Notes: a model not told the origin generated them from the sequence alone. Positions 47,332 to 59,918 are shown, numbered from the stretch's first letter. The stretch: 64,000 nucleotides of DNA from Phanerochaete sordida (GCA_019973155.2 BPQB01000010.1:620001-684000), one strand, 5' to 3'. Made by a program: numbers and translations.

Positions 47332-49090
47332 ATGGCTCACAAGGCGCCGTTGACTAGAACTGTCGCCGTCCTCGGCGGATCGTACGGAGGTGGGTGCGCG
47401 CGGCTGGAGGTGCGACGCGACGCTCACTGGCGTGCTAGGGCATGGCGCGGCGACTACGCTCGCGCATAACCTGCCGGAGAACTGGAGGGTAGTCGTTATT
47501 GACCGGAATAGGTGCGTTATGCGGGTACCCCACGTCCGAGTGACGTCTGACGGTGTATGGTCTCCAGCCACATGAACCGTGCGTACCTGCTTTCCTCTAG
47601 CCCCACCAAGCTACTGAACACGTAATCCAGATCTCTACGTCTTTCCGCGCTACTCCGTGGTCCCTGGACACGACCACAAGGCCTGTACGCACACGACCCC
47701 TGCGAAACCCGCCCCCACCCTGCTGACGCGCCCCCAGTCATACCCTACACCGGCCTCTTCAACACGCGCGACGCCTCCGGCACCCCCATCCCACCTCAGA
47801 ACCCGCGGCACGCCGTCGTGCACGCCTCCGTGCTCGCGATCGCTGAACACACCCTCACGCTCTCGCGCGCCGCGCCCGAGGCGGGCGTCCCCGAACCGAC
47901 ACTCACCTTCGACTACCTCGTGTACGCCGCCGGCTCGCACCAGCCCGCGCCGATCGACCTCTGGGGCGCGCGGAACCTCGCCGGCGCGGCGTGCGACGGC
48001 ACGCAACCGGCCGGCGTGCGCTGGATGCAGGCGGCGCAGGCGCGTGTGCGCGCGGCGCCGAGTGTGCTTGTCGTCGGCGGTGGCGCGCTTGGCATCCGTG
48101 CGTGTTTTCTTTTTTTTGGGGGGCGCGGGTGGCGGGGTGCTGATGGAGTGTAGAGTATGCGACGGACATCGCGAGTGCGTATCCCGAGAAGCGCGTCACG
48201 ATCCTGCACTCGCGCGCGCAGCTCCTGCCGAAGTTCGACGCGCAGATGCACGAGCGCAGTGCGTGTCCATGTTGGGTGTGCCGCTGAGCGTTGGGCTGAC
48301 CGACTTTCACAGTCGTCACGCGCATGGCCGAGCTGAAGATCGACGTCATCCTCGGCGAGCGCCTCGACCTGTCCACCGTGCCGCCCAGCGCGCTCACCGA
48401 CTCGGGCGAGCACGTCCTCCGCACGCTCTCCGGGCGCGAGATCCGTGCCGGCCTCGTCGTACGTCCCCACACCTCTTGCGCACCCCGCACAACAGCTCAC
48501 GAACGCGCACGCAGCTCCTCTGCACGGGTCAGCGCCCGAACACGGAGCTCCTGAGCACATTGGCGCCAGACGCGATCCTTCCGGACGGCCAGGTGCGCAT
48601 CACGCCGACGATGCAGGTCGCCGCGTCGTCGGGAGAGGGGGCCGGGTATGATGGCCTCCGGGTGCTGCATCCGCATATCTTCGTCATTGGCGACGCCGCG
48701 GACGCGTTTGGAGAGTGCAAGCTTGGGCATTGTGCCTCGAGCCAGGTATGCGTCGTCGTTTTTGAGTGACACTCCTGGGCTGACTTCGTATAGGGCAAGG
48801 TCGCCGCGAACAACATCCTCAAGCTAGTCCGGCGCCAGGAGGGCTCCACAGAGGAAGAGCCTCTCGACACTTACACGCCTGGCCCGCCGGGCATCAAGCT
48901 TTCCCTCGGACTTGTGCGTACTTTCTGCACCGAAGCTGACGAGACGCTCACCACGTCGTTCGTGCCGCAGGGCTATGGGTTGTTCCTGCGCGGAAGCAAC
49001 GGCGGGGCCATCGACGAGATGCTCAATCCGCCTGAGGACTGGAACGCGGCGTACATGTGGCGCGTCTTTGGCCATGCTGGGGTCCACTAG
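47332..49090 (+). CDS. AIFM2/FSP1-like FAD-dependent oxidoreductase, 434 aa
   Basis: Ten exons: 47332-47389, 47439-47511, 47568-47578 (11 nt), 47631-47684, 47738-48097, 48154-48258, 48313-48458, 48515-48745, 48794-48913 and 48944-49090. Type II NADH-dehydrogenase-like fold: an FAD dinucleotide-binding motif at the N-terminus (VAVLGGSYGG, then NWRVVVIDRN), the family segment NHLYVFPRYS, an NAD(P)H Rossmann motif (VLVVGGGALGI near residue 195), an FAD-site motif (HIFVIGDAAD) and KVAANNI. Such proteins reduce quinones with NAD(P)H and occur in fungi as AMID-like oxidoreductases. The 11-nt exon supplies SHMN, which is conserved in the family. No targeting peptide is evident. Confidence 0.87.
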
Positions 49091-49958
49091 TGCCAGTGAT
49101 TGAAGAAGATTTGGGTTGTGGGACGATGGCCGCAAGATGAGTGGTCTTCTGCACTCGAGGGGCTCGTAGATACGTAACGTCAGTGCCTCACCACGACATA
49201 GATGAATATACTTTCGAATTCGAAGCTATGTTTTATCCGTCATGGGAGGTCGTGGATATCCATGTCAACGAGCTGGCGCTCCGCCGGGCGTCAACGTTCT
49301 GGGCGCATCAGAGGTCTTTGTGGCGCTCACGTGGCTCTGGCTTCTTGCCAAGACTTTTCCTGTCGTGGGGGACGACCTCTCCCCACCAGCCCCCAAGCAC
49401 TTCCAGACGGCACAGAACACACGAGTGGTGGGGCTATTTCACCACAGCGGCCATGGCATGCGCATTTCGCGGGGTAGCCTGCGTGGAATGGGGAGAGGTG
49501 CGCCGTGCCATGTTCTCGTCCCCAGCGGAACGCAGCTTCGGCTGACCGCGTTGCGGTTGCCTGCAACGTCTTCCTCGGATTCTAGACTGCGCTTTACGCG
49601 TCCTGCGCCTTGTGCGCTGGGCTGGTTCCACTCGCTTGAACACAGCCGACGCCCACGAAGGCGCATTTATTTCTGGCAGAATGACCTCCTGCCCGACCGG
49701 GTGGGCTTGGCAGGGCCCCACGCGTCGTTACCATCACGGACACGGCTCGCCGCGGAGGCACCCTTCTCGCCTCGCCCAGCCAATCCGCGCGTAGCGAGGC
49801 GTATCAACCGGCGACTGCGTTTCAAGGCCCGCCGACAATATATGAGGGGGCCCCCGCGCCCTGCGCCCTCCACATCCCCGCCGTCGCCCTCCTGCCCCGT
49901 GCTGTCATTCCTGGACCCCTACTTTCCTCTCTCTAGACACTAATTACTTTCTTGGGAT
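49091..49958. promoter_or_regulatory. Intergenic region, promoter of glycoprotein 1
   Basis: No gene supported in ~870 bp. A TATAT element at 49839-49843 precedes a C/T-rich leader before the ATG at 49959. Confidence 0.45.
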
Positions 49959-51295
49959 ATGTCCCGCGCCGCTCTTTCCGTGCTCCTTGCGTTCGTCGCT
50001 GCCGCCGTTGCCCAGCAGGACCCGCCCGGCTCGACCCCGCTTGCTGAGAAGCACTTCTCCTACCCCGATGGCATCGTACGTCGCATCGCCCGCACACACC
50101 GTTACCTCCGCCGCTGACGCCGCCCCACAGCCCTACAAGGTCGACACCCTGACCGGTATCCGTGGCACCCAGTCCGGCTACAACATGTGTAACTCGACGA
50201 CGGAGGGCCCCGAGTCGCTCTGCCAGACCGGCTTCATCAACCACATCGATGGTGCGTCGCCTTGTCCGCGCTTGCGTACCGCCAGCTCATCCGCACGCAG
50301 ACTGGTGTGTGTGGGCGCCGCCCAGCGGCCCGACCACCATCGGCGACTCCGAGGGCGACGAGGTCGCGTGGTGCACGAAGCCCGGCCGCGGCACGCGCAT
50401 CATCCCCGCGGGCGCGATCACTGGCGTGCAGTTCCTCCGCGCCAAGTCGTACGTCGAAGTCCTCGCGTTCTTCGACCAGACCCTCCTCAACATGACGCCC
50501 GACGACTTCGGTGGCGAGCTCGACCCCCACGGCCGTGATCTCGTGAGTCGCCCGGCGGCGAGCTTTGCAGGGGTGCTGATTATGGGACTGTGTAGCGTGG
50601 TAACCCCATGGGTGGTCTCATCTACTCGAACGGCCTGCCCATGAGCGGTTCGGGCGACAACAACACCTTCACGCAGGTCATCGAGTGGCACAAGTACGTC
50701 TGCATTTTATTCCGCTGCACCAGACACTAACCACCGCACGCGCAGCTTCATCGGCGCGAACTTCTCGTGCTTCAAGGCGTGCGACCCGCAGGACCCCGAC
50801 GCGCCCAACTACTGCTACAACCGCCTCGACCGCGTCGGCATCAGCTACGTGTGCCCGAACCAGGCGCAGAACAACGTCTTCGAGGTCTGCGACTCGGACA
50901 ACCAGGACTTCGTCGGCGTCTACACCTCCGACGGCCAGACGCTCACCTACACGCAGCCCGCGGACGACGTCCCGATCACGATGCCCTACACCGCGCGCAT
51001 CCCCGCCTCCTCGAACTGCGTCACGTACCAGAGCACGGACCTCTTCCCGAACCTGCCCACGCCCACGCGCGCGGCGGCCTCCGCCGGCGCGACGCCCACC
51101 GGCTCCGGCTCCGGCGCGGGCTCGCCCTCGCGCACCGGCTCCGCGGGCTCGTCGCCGACGGGCGCGAAGGGCTCCGGCTCGTCGAGCGGCGGTGCGGCCC
51201 CCACGGGAGGCGCTGCGACCGGCGGTGCGGCGGCGCTCCACGGCTCTGCGTTCGCGGCCTTTGCGGGCCTCGCGGGTGCCGTGTTCTTCCTGTAG
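49959..51295 (+). CDS. Macrofage activating glycoprotein-like secreted protein 1, 375 aa
   Basis: Five exons: 49959-50075, 50131-50251, 50301-50542, 50596-50693 and 50746-51295. Signal peptide at residues 1-18 (LLAFVAAAVAQQ). Then a cysteine-rich core: YNMCNSTTEGPE, DWCVWAPPSGP, ANFSCFKACDP, NYCYNRLDRVG, SYVCPNQAQ and VCDSDNQDF. A Ser/Gly/Ala/Thr-rich stalk follows (~300-355), then a hydrophobic C-terminus typical of a GPI signal. This is the arrangement of basidiomycete proteins annotated as macrofage activating glycoprotein, probably cell-wall attached; their native function is not established. Tandem with a close paralogue of identical exon plan. Confidence 0.88.
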
Positions 51296-51959
51296 GGACC
51301 GTGCGCCGTATGGACGCTGTGATGCTTGGATTTCGCTTATAATGGACTGTCACGGCTTATAGGCCACTCGGATGTTGCTCTGGCTGCGCTGTGCTTGAGG
51401 TCGACGCCCGAGGGCTGGAAGGTGAGTGGAGGTAGGTCGGAGGTAAGATCCTGCTGCGGGATGTGTGCGTTTCCCACGCCATGTCGATCCTGCCTGGCGA
51501 CGCGCTTTGGAGTCGACCTATTTTTGCTGCCGCCACATCGCCGCCTCAAGTTCTCGCGTTCTCACTATTGCTGATCGCTGCAGCGCGGTCAGGTCTCGCT
51601 TTCAGCTCTCTCTTCCCACCTCCCTCTCCCCTCTTCACCTACCCGAGACCCCTTCGGCCGTCTTTCGTAGTGCCTACGGAAGAAAGGTCATGGAGCCCGG
51701 GGCTGTGCCCTTCGCTGTCCAAGGCCAGGCACTCGCCGTGCGCAGTCCTCGTTTTTTCGAGCCGACACCTTCGCGGGGGCGGCACGCGGAGTGTGGTCGC
51801 CGTCAGCTGGCCTGCGCTTGGGCGCCATGATAGCCTGACTGAGTTTGAATTCTGGCAGATCACCCCGGCGTTCCCTCGCTCTCTCTTCCTCCCAACGTCG
51901 TCCGTCTCGTCCTCCTCCCCGTCCCCTTCTTGCCAGGCCCTCTCGGTCGTCTGCCCGCC
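51296..51959. promoter_or_regulatory. Intergenic region between the glycoprotein paralogues
   Basis: The long open frame on + through this stretch is a fortuitous extension into exon 1 of the next gene. The 150 bp before the ATG at 51960 are C/T-rich, as expected for a fungal leader. Confidence 0.45.
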
Positions 51960-53289
51960 ATGTCGCGCGTCGCTCTTTCTGCCCTTTTGGCCCTTGCCGC
52001 CCTCGCTGCCGCTCAGGACACGAACCCTACGGGCACCCAGCCCCTCACGGACAAGCACTTCTCGTACCCCACTGGCATCGTACGTCGCTCGTTTTCCCTT
52101 GTCGCTATCCACAGCTGACACGTCGACTCCTCAGCCCGAGCAGGTGGACCCTAACGATGGCACTCGCGGTCCCCAGAGCGGCTACAACATCTGTAACTCG
52201 ACCACCGAGGGCCCCACGTCGAACTGCCAGACCGCTTTCATCAACCACATTGATGGTGCGTGCAACCGCCTCTCACGCCGCCCTGTCGCTCACCCCTCCG
52301 CAGACTGGTGCGTGTGGGCGCCGCCGACGGGCCCCACGACCATCGGCGAGTCCGAGGGCCAGGAGGTCGCGTGGTGCACGAAGCCCGGGCGCGGCACGCG
52401 CCTCATCCCCGCGGGCGCCATCAAGGGCGTGCAGTTCCTCGTCGCCAAGTCGTACATCGAGGTGCTCGCGTTCCTCGACCAGACGATGCTCAACATGACG
52501 CCCGACGACTTTGGCGGCGAGCTCGACCCCCACGGCGCCGATCTCGTATGTTGTTGTTTTCTATTTATAGCCTCCGCGCGTGGGCTCACGGTGTGCGCAG
52601 CGTGGCAACCCGATCGGTGGGCTCCTCTACTCGAACAACCTGCCCCTCAGCGGCACCGGCGACAACAACACCTTCATCCAGGTCGAGGAATGGCACAAGT
52701 ATGTCGATCGTCTCGTTGTGCTCGTCGTTGGTTCTGACTATGGCCCCTCAGCTTCATTGGCGCGAACTTCTCCTGCTTCAAGGCTTGCGACCCGAAGGAC
52801 CCCAACGCCGGCAACTACTGCTACAACCGTCTTGACCGTGTCGGCATCCCCTACGTCTGCCCGAACGCCGCCCAGTCGGGCGTCTTCGAGATGTGCGACT
52901 CGGACAACCAGGACTTCCCCGGCGTGTACACCACCAACGGCGTGACGACCTCGTATACCCAGCCCCCCGACTCCGTCCCGATTGGCACGCTCCCGTACAC
53001 CGCGCGCGTCCCCGCGTCGTCGAACTGCGTCACCTTCCAGTCCTCGGACCTCTTCGGCGCGCTGCCCACGCCCTCCGGCGCGAGCTCCGCCTCGTCCCCG
53101 ACCTCGTCCGGGGCCTCTGCGTCCGCGGGCTCCGGCTCCGGCGCCAGCTCGCCGTCGCGCACCGGCGCGTCCAGCACGGGCTCAGCCACGCCGACCGGCG
53201 GCGCGCAGAACAGCGGCGCGGGTGCCCTGCACGCGTCCGCGTTCGCGACACTCGCGGGCGTCGTCGCCGCGGTTGTCTTCTTCGTTTAA
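51960..53289 (+). CDS. Macrofage activating glycoprotein-like secreted protein 2, 372 aa
   Basis: Five exons: 51960-52079, 52135-52255, 52304-52545, 52601-52698 and 52752-53289. Exons 2-4 have exactly the sizes of paralogue 1 (121, 242 and 98 nt). Signal peptide (LLALAALAAAQ), the same cysteine pattern (DWCVWAPPTGP, ANFSCFKACDPKDP, YVCPNAAQ, MCDSDNQDF), a Ser/Gly/Ala-rich stalk and a hydrophobic GPI-type end (TLAGVVAAVVFFV). Probably a cell-wall-linked glycoprotein. The two copies come from a tandem duplication. Coding similarity is high while the intergenic spacer differs. Confidence 0.88.
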
Positions 53290-53791
53290 ACGCCTTGACG
53301 CCTTCACGGACAGTACTATACCTCCTACTCACGGACATGATGTCTCCTTTTCCCCTCTTTGTCGTGACATACCGACTCGCCCCCGTCCCGCACGGGCCGT
53401 CGCTCCCTGTTTCGTGGTTCCCGCGAGCCTGCCGACCCGGCTGCGCTGCGCTCGATGCACAGGCGGATCTCTTGGTTGGTTGTGGACTTGTACATATCTA
53501 GGCTGATCTAGCCCCCCGAAGTATTGTATGTGTGTACAGGCTACCTACGTTTGTTTATAATACATCTTATCCCCAACATGCATGCGTGATCATCTGCCTC
53601 AGTGTGACGCTCAAATGGCACACGAAGCTGTCTGGATGCCGTGGTGCGTATGGTGATGTGTGTATTGACACATGTTGTGTTGTGTAGAGATACAGTTCGG
53701 CAGTCCACTAAGAAAGAACATACAATAAAGTAACATCTATCAAGCCAAGGGTTGCGGCGATACAGAGCAGAACAGAAGGCTCAGGCAACGT
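53290..53791. other. Intergenic region between convergent genes
   Basis: About 500 bp of 3' sequence of the glycoprotein and condensin genes. No gene seen. Confidence 0.45.
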
Positions 53792-56700
53792 TCACTCCTC
53801 GTCTTGCTCGTCCTGGGGCACGGCCTTCTTTCGTGCAGCTAAAACTTGAAATCAGTCGCAACTCTAGCGGCGCAGACAGACACGACTCACTCCGCCGTGT
53901 GGCCTTCTTGCGCGCGGCCGCCTTGTTCTTCTCGACGCGCTTCTCGAACGCCTGGTCCTCGGCGCCCTGCCTGCGGTGTTCGTCGAGGATCTGCGCACAC
54001 GCCCGTCAGCACCGCCGCACGCACCACACCGCACGCCCGCACTCACGTTCTCGAACTCGTTCAGCTCCGTCTCGGGCTTGCTCGGGCTCTTGTTCGAGCG
54101 CGCCTTGGCGAGGATCTCCTGGAAGCGCGCGTAGACGTCGGGCTCGTGCAGCTTGTCGCGGTAGAACGGGAGGCCCTCGACGAGCTTCTTCACCGAGCGC
54201 TCGCTCTTGAACGGCAGCAGCGAGAGGCAGAACGCGATGTCGCGCCACTGGCGCGCGTCCTCCGACAGCCGGAAGCGCTGGCAGAGCTTCTCGACGATGT
54301 TCTCGGCCTGCTTTTCCTGTGCGTGTGTCAGTAGAGGGGGAGGGGGGAGGGAGGGGAAGGCGGACCTTCTCGATGAACTTGAAGATGTACTTCATCGTGC
54401 TCTGGAAGGCCTCCTCGTCCACGGCGTGGTCGCCCATCGAGAGGTGGCTGATGACTGAAGGAATGTGAGCAGAGGCGAGCACAGGCTGGGCTCAGCAACT
54501 TACCATCGGGAAGATTGTTGTAGATCGCGTTGTCCTTCGTCGCGAGCTCGGAGAAGAACAGCTTCGCGAGGTCGGCGACGCGCTCGTCGTCGTCCTCGAG
54601 GCACTTGGCCATCTCGCCGAGCTGGCCCTTGACCTTGATCATGCCGTTCAGGATCAGGTGCGTGAGCACCATGAGCGTGTTCTTCTTCACGATGATGTCC
54701 TTGTCCGACAGGCCGCGGTACAGCTCGTTGCTGTTCTCGTCGACGATCGTGCTGAAGGACACCGCGACGTCGCCGAGCGCGATGACGATGTTGCTCCGGA
54801 TGCTCGGGTCCTTCGACGACTCGAGCACGCGGAAGAGCAGCCCGTGGTGCTGGTCGCAGAAGTGCGAGCTCACGCAGAGGAACTTGCTGAACGCCAGCGT
54901 GGCGGCCGCCCGGAGGGTCCGGTTCTGGACAGCGCCAGTCAGGACACGTCGATATACTGGGGGTGCGCGACGTACCTTATACTTGTGGGGGCTACCGGTG
55001 ATGTGGACGAGCATAGGCCCAAATGTGGCCAGCAACGAGTTTGTGTCGACGACGAGCTCAATCTCCCGCATAGTAGCGATCTTTTCGCCGATGTCGTCCT
55101 CGACGTTGCCCGCAACCTGGTCAAGCTCCTCGACGGTATCCCTCGCAGCGTTCCTATCGGCTTCTGGCCCGCGCGCCGCCTTCGCAGCTGCATCGCAAGC
55201 GTGTCAATAAGGAAGGAAGAATCACCATGCAGGTCGCCCACCTTGCTCGCGTTCATGCTTCTGCCTCTTCATCTCGCGCTCGACTAGCTCGAGGAACACG
55301 ATCTGCTTGATCGCGACATGTCCAACAACGAACAGGAGCTGGCTCAGCTCAAACGCATCCCCGGCATCTTTGTCGCCGCCGTCTGGAGAGCCATTGGCGC
55401 TAGCCGCGCCTTGCGAAGGGTTCGCCTCCGCGTTCTCTGCGTTCTCCGAGTTCTCCTCGTCCAATACCATCGCATCAGGGTCTGCTGCAGCTTCAGGTGC
55501 TGCGACACTTGCTGCGCGTGACGGCTTGTCTGGCTTTGGACCAAAGACTCGGCGGGTGAGGTTCTTGATGAGCCTGTCGCAGAAAATGTCTGGCCGCTCC
55601 GCCAGGGCGTAGACGGTGTTGATGGCCTGCTCCGCCATGCCGAACCAGTCCTTGTGCCTGCACGGGTGCTCGAGGGCATCCTGGAGCTTCTTGAACAGGG
55701 GGTTGTCGAGCTGGAGACGAATGGTCTTGTCGAGCAGCGAGCCCTTCACTTTCTTCGCGCTGCCGTTCAGCCGCTGGATCGCCACGCAGGTGTATCGAGC
55801 AAGAAGGAGATCGGACTGGCAAAGCGTGGTTAGCACAAGCTTCAACTCACGTCGATGCAGACCGACCTGTCCCAATTTCCCGAGACCAGTCTTGACGAGG
55901 GTGTCAACACGGTCGGCTACGACACTTCGCCTGGCGAGCGCGAGCATTCCCAAGATGATGACAGCGCCACGACGTTGTGCACGCGGAAGCGGCCGCTCTG
56001 AGCCTGGGGTGCCATCAGCAGCGTGTTCAACGAAACCTTGCATGCACGTACTGTAGACCTGCCACAGCTTCGTAATCACGTCGTTGTGGATTTGATCATC
56101 CTCCATCATAATGCGCAACATCTCCTCGAGACTTGTCAGCTCCGCCAAGGTCGCGTCGTAGGTAAGCCTAGCTCAGGTCAGTGTCGGGAGCGCGTATATA
56201 TCTCGGCCAGAGACGCACTCGATCATGTTCTTGGCGATGCGGTTCACCTGCTGCTTGGGCTCCATGTCGGGCAAGGCATCGAAGTACAGGCTGCGGTAGC
56301 ACTCCAAGAGACGCGGGCGAATACCCTTCAGCTCTTTGCCATCCTCGCTCGTCGCAGAGTGGTCCTTGTGCCAGATCAGGTGGAGCATCTTCTTGATACC
56401 AACCTGATACGCAAGACGTTAGAACACGACGACGCCAAATTTCAACGGGTTTCGACGTACCTCTGCGCCATCGAATTGGTACTCGTACGCCACTCGGTAG
56501 AATTCCATCGCTTCCAGGACCTCTGCCTTGGACGTGGATGCAAGCAGCTGTTCAATGACCTTCATGCCATCTTCGACAAGGCGGATGAAGCTCAGGCCCT
56601 CGGCATAGTAACGCTTCCTGAGCTTGAGGTGGAGCATTTCGTTGCTGTCGAGAATCGCGATGGCTTCAGCTTCGCTCTGAAGTGCGTCGATGTTCAGCTG

Positions 56701-58569
56701 CGACTTGCGGGGCTTCTTCTTGCGCTTAGGCTGGGCTTCCTCACGTTCCTCGCCGTCCGCCATGTCGACGTCACCGTCCTCCCTCGCCTCGGCACTCTCG
56801 TTCTCTTCGTCGTCGTCGACATCCATCTCGTCTCCCGATCCTTCATGCGACTTCTTGGATCTACACACAAACATGAGCTACCACGCGCCACTCGCAGGTT
56901 AAAGACGTACCGCTTCTTCTTGGATGCCCGCTCTTCAGTCTCGTCCCCCTCGCCGTCCTCCGCTTCGTCTTCTTCGTCTTCTTCGCCGTCTTTGTCTTCC
57001 TCACCATCACCTCCGGCATCACCGTCAACCTGCTGCACCGCCTTCGCGACCTCCCTTTCGACCTTCTGCAGCTCCTCCACTACGTTGTCGTAGCGCGTCT
57101 TCCACTCCCGCAGGCCAAGCAGGCCGCCGTGCATCAAGCCGTACGGGTGCGTGACGATAAGCTTGACGATGAGAGACACCGCCGTCTTGCGTACGCCAGC
57201 AGCCTTGTCCTTAAGACAGTCGACGGCAGCGCGCGTGATCGCAAGGCGCTGCTTTGGGAACTTGACAGGGAGGTCGCAAAGCTTGGCGAGAGTGGAGAGG
57301 ACCCTCGTTCGGACGTACGACGAAAGGTCGAGCGTGCGCTCAAGTAGCAGGTCGTAGAGGCCGTTGAGCTGCTTCTGGCTCTGTTGTGGGTCCATGTTGA
57401 GGTCGGCAGAGACAGCAATCTCGCGAATAAGGTGTCCAATGACTTCTACAAGAGCCATACGCATGGGGTATGACTGCATGGTGCGGTGAGTACAATTCGC
57501 CACAAAGGAGCAGATCACGTACCTCGGAGTCTAGATGGGTGAGGAGAAGACTGATCTGCTTGAGAACCAGTCGCGGAGCGAGTTCCGTCAGCCGGACCAA
57601 GAACCGAGAGAATGCCCTAGGACCCTTAGTATCCTGCGCGTTGAAGGTCTTCCCAGCTATCTCGCGGAGAATTTCGTCGCAGAGTTGCGAGTGATCAAAC
57701 TCCTTCGAGAGAATCGTGAGGCACTCGGCCATAGGTTCTGAGAGGTGTTCGTAGTATTGAAGGTTCTGCATGATGGTGATTTGCGCGGCGAGGATATGGC
57801 CATGATGCTTCACGGCGAGACAGATGCATTTGTATACTCCAAGACGGATTTCCTGGGACTTCATGTAACCTTCGTTCTGAGAAATGCGGTGGGCCGGGTT
57901 CAGGAGGCAGCTATCGATAACAGTCAAGTTGCATAGCTTATGTTACAAGCAGAAGGCGTACTTTATGAACGTATCTCTCTCCGGCGTAGTTGTCCACAGC
58001 CGCTGGGTCTTCAGACGTAACACCTTGCTGGCCAGCATGAGCGCAGCGGGTATCTGGTCTTGCCAAGACCAGTGCTCAGACCTCCGGGAAGCGACAGCTC
58101 GTGCAGCAGCAGCCTTCCCGCCTCTACCTCTCCTCGCGCGGGGCGCCGCAGCAGGGGCGTCTTCCTCGCCAGTGGCCTTGACCTTCTCTGCCGCAGACAC
58201 GAACCACTGCAGAAGAAACGCGTACATCTCGAGCGCCATCTTATGCGAAGCAAACGTCTCTTGCTCCTCTGTCTCCGTGTCACGCATAGATGCGTCGACT
58301 TGGGCTTGGAAAGCGGAGGATATCGAGTCTAGCAGCTTGCTCATTGTCGTCCCCTGAAGATGCTCTGCGTGCTTGAGGAGACTACGGTATGCGTCAAAGA
58401 CTTGCGGATCCGTGATGTTGTCTGAAGAGTCCGTGATGGATTCGACTGCGCCTTCGAGCAGCGCAGAGACGGTGCGCGCGTCCATCGAGGAAATGTCATG
58501 TTCGTGGGGGATGTCGTAAGTCGCGACGTCCTCTAATAGCTGGAGTTCTTCCTGGAGGTCGAATTCCAT
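53792..58569 (-). CDS. YCS4: Condensin complex subunit 1 (Cnd1/Ycs4, NCAPD2), 1385 aa
   Basis: Thirteen exons: 58569-57962, 57910-57523, 57473-56911, 56860-56461, 56403-56219, 56167-55867, 55815-55242, 55187-54976, 54924-54504, 54454-54366, 54316-54047, 53990-53891 and 53838-53792. A HEAT-repeat protein with family landmarks: ITIMQNLQYYEHLSEPMAE, APRLVLKQISLLLTHLDSE, PSIRSNIVIALGDVAVSF, GQLGEMAKCLEDDDERVADL and ATKDNAIYNNLPD. Acidic low-complexity linkers occur near residues 480-540 and 950-990. The C-terminus is basic (RRGAE to KKATRR). Cnd1 joins the kleisin Brn1 and SMC2/SMC4 in condensin I, which compacts mitotic chromosomes. Length matches human NCAPD2 (1401). Confidence 0.95.
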
Positions 58570-58893
58570 ATTGCCTCAGCCAGCCAGCCGTTGCGTCGTA
58601 GGTGTCAAATGAGGTGTCGTCGTCGACGTCGAGGACGACGTCGGGGTGAGGAGAAAGGCGTTGCCGGACGCGTAGTCTCGTGCAAGCGCCCTTCGGAGGA
58701 TCCGAAGGGTCTTGTTTCAAAGTCCGGGTCAGTGAAGGGGTTGAGGGAGTGCCGTTTCATTAGCTTTAGATAACAGACCATGTGTATTGGGGTAATAAAG
58801 CTTCGCTTATCAGTTGTTATCAATAAGCTCGCGCGCGGGCAAGCAGCCTTCCCGCGTTTGCTTGACCTACAACGTCGTCCTCTCCCTCCCGGC
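58570..58893. promoter_or_regulatory. Divergent region upstream of condensin
   Basis: 324 bp containing the condensin promoter. No TATA box; a run of GACGACGTCG-type sequence lies near 58620-58650. Confidence 0.4.
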
Positions 58894-59448
58894 ATGGCGA
58901 GCTCCCAGGAAGCTCGTACAGCCAAGATCAAGAACGTTCTCTGCGCCATTTCCGACAATCACTGGACCTCCGTGACCGACTTTCTGCTTGCTTTCTACGC
59001 TAGCTCCGACCCAGAAATCCACACGAAGGCCGCCCGTTCTCTGGCCTACGTGAATGGGCGTCGATTTGCGCAAGAAGCTCTCCTCGAGGCATGGGAGGAG
59101 GCAACCCCATCGAAGTCCAAGGTCCACCTCCGTCGAGTCCTTGCCGAGAAGGTCGGCTCGTTCATCATAGAAGAATCCACGGCTGCGATCCGTAACGACT
59201 CCCTACACCTACCAAGTCAAAAGCTCAGTATTCCCTTCCTCACCACCGAGTTCGCCTTACAGCCATTCGCCTCGCTCTTCCAGACTGTTCTTCCCTGCCT
59301 CTGGATCATCCTCTACATGGTCATCACGGCGCCGAACGACTATGAACGCAAGCGGGGCGTGGAGAAAGCTGAGAAGGGCGACGCCGCAACTCGGGTGGTC
59401 GCCGTGCAATCGTCTCCAGCAGTCGTGCCGCGATCCGCCACCGTTTGA
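58894..59448 (+). pseudogene. N-terminal fragment of a DUF6589-like protein, 184 aa
   Basis: One open exon starting MASSQEARTAKIKNVLC and including SVTDFLLAFYASSDPEIHTKAA, RFAQEALLEAWEEA and TEFALQPFASLFQTVLP. This pattern resembles the N-terminal part of the long DUF6589 proteins that are multicopy in white-rot fungi and probably transposon-related. Those proteins run to many hundreds of residues; here the frame closes at 59448, inside the tail of an opposite RecQ-like fragment. I infer a truncated copy. Assignment from pattern memory only. Confidence 0.5.
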
Positions 59449-59918
59449 GCGCCCCGAGGGTTATTCAGGCGGCGTACCTGAAAGGATGATGGTGAGCTAG
59501 CTAATTTATTCACTATGTCGAGACATACCTGATCCATCTGTAACGCTTTCAGAGGGCATATCACGATGACGACGCGCTGCAGACCCAAGAGCCGAGCTGC
59601 GATCGCGACCAGCGCGAAGACGAGGGACTTCCCCGCGCCGGTAGCAGCGACCACGAAGACGTCGTTGCCCTCAAGGATCTTCCTCGCCGCGCGTAGCTGG
59701 TCAGGACGTGGCCTGTATCCAAAAATCTCCTCCGCCGCATCTGCAAGCATCTCGTCGGAGAGACAGTGTCCGTCTAGCCTTGGCCAAGGACGGTGCGGAG
59801 GTGGACCTGCCTCTGGCGGCTCTGGCGCGTTGGGAGCGGGTGTAGAGCGCGGCTGCTTACGCCGTCGGGGTGTGGTATGGATAGCATGGTGTATATTCGG
59901 CTCAACCGAGCGCGACAT
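59340..59918 (-). pseudogene. Truncated RecQ-type helicase fragment
   Basis: Two exons, 59918-59529 and 59477-59340, would give 176 residues. After a basic, proline-rich start come the RecQ zero/I motifs: IFGYRPRPDQLRAARKIL, then Walker A AATGAGKS, then VIVICPLKALQMDQ (motif Ia). The product ends ~50 residues later; the DEAH box, motifs IV-VI and the zinc/RQC part are missing. The last 109 bp overlap the end of the DUF6589-like frame on the other strand. RecQ-like helicases of this short-start type are multicopy in polypores and often truncated. Confidence 0.65.

Noticed and set aside
51463..52737. 424-codon open frame on + across glycoprotein 2
   Set aside because: It reads through the upstream region and the introns of the glycoprotein gene. 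The spliced model matches its paralogue exactly.
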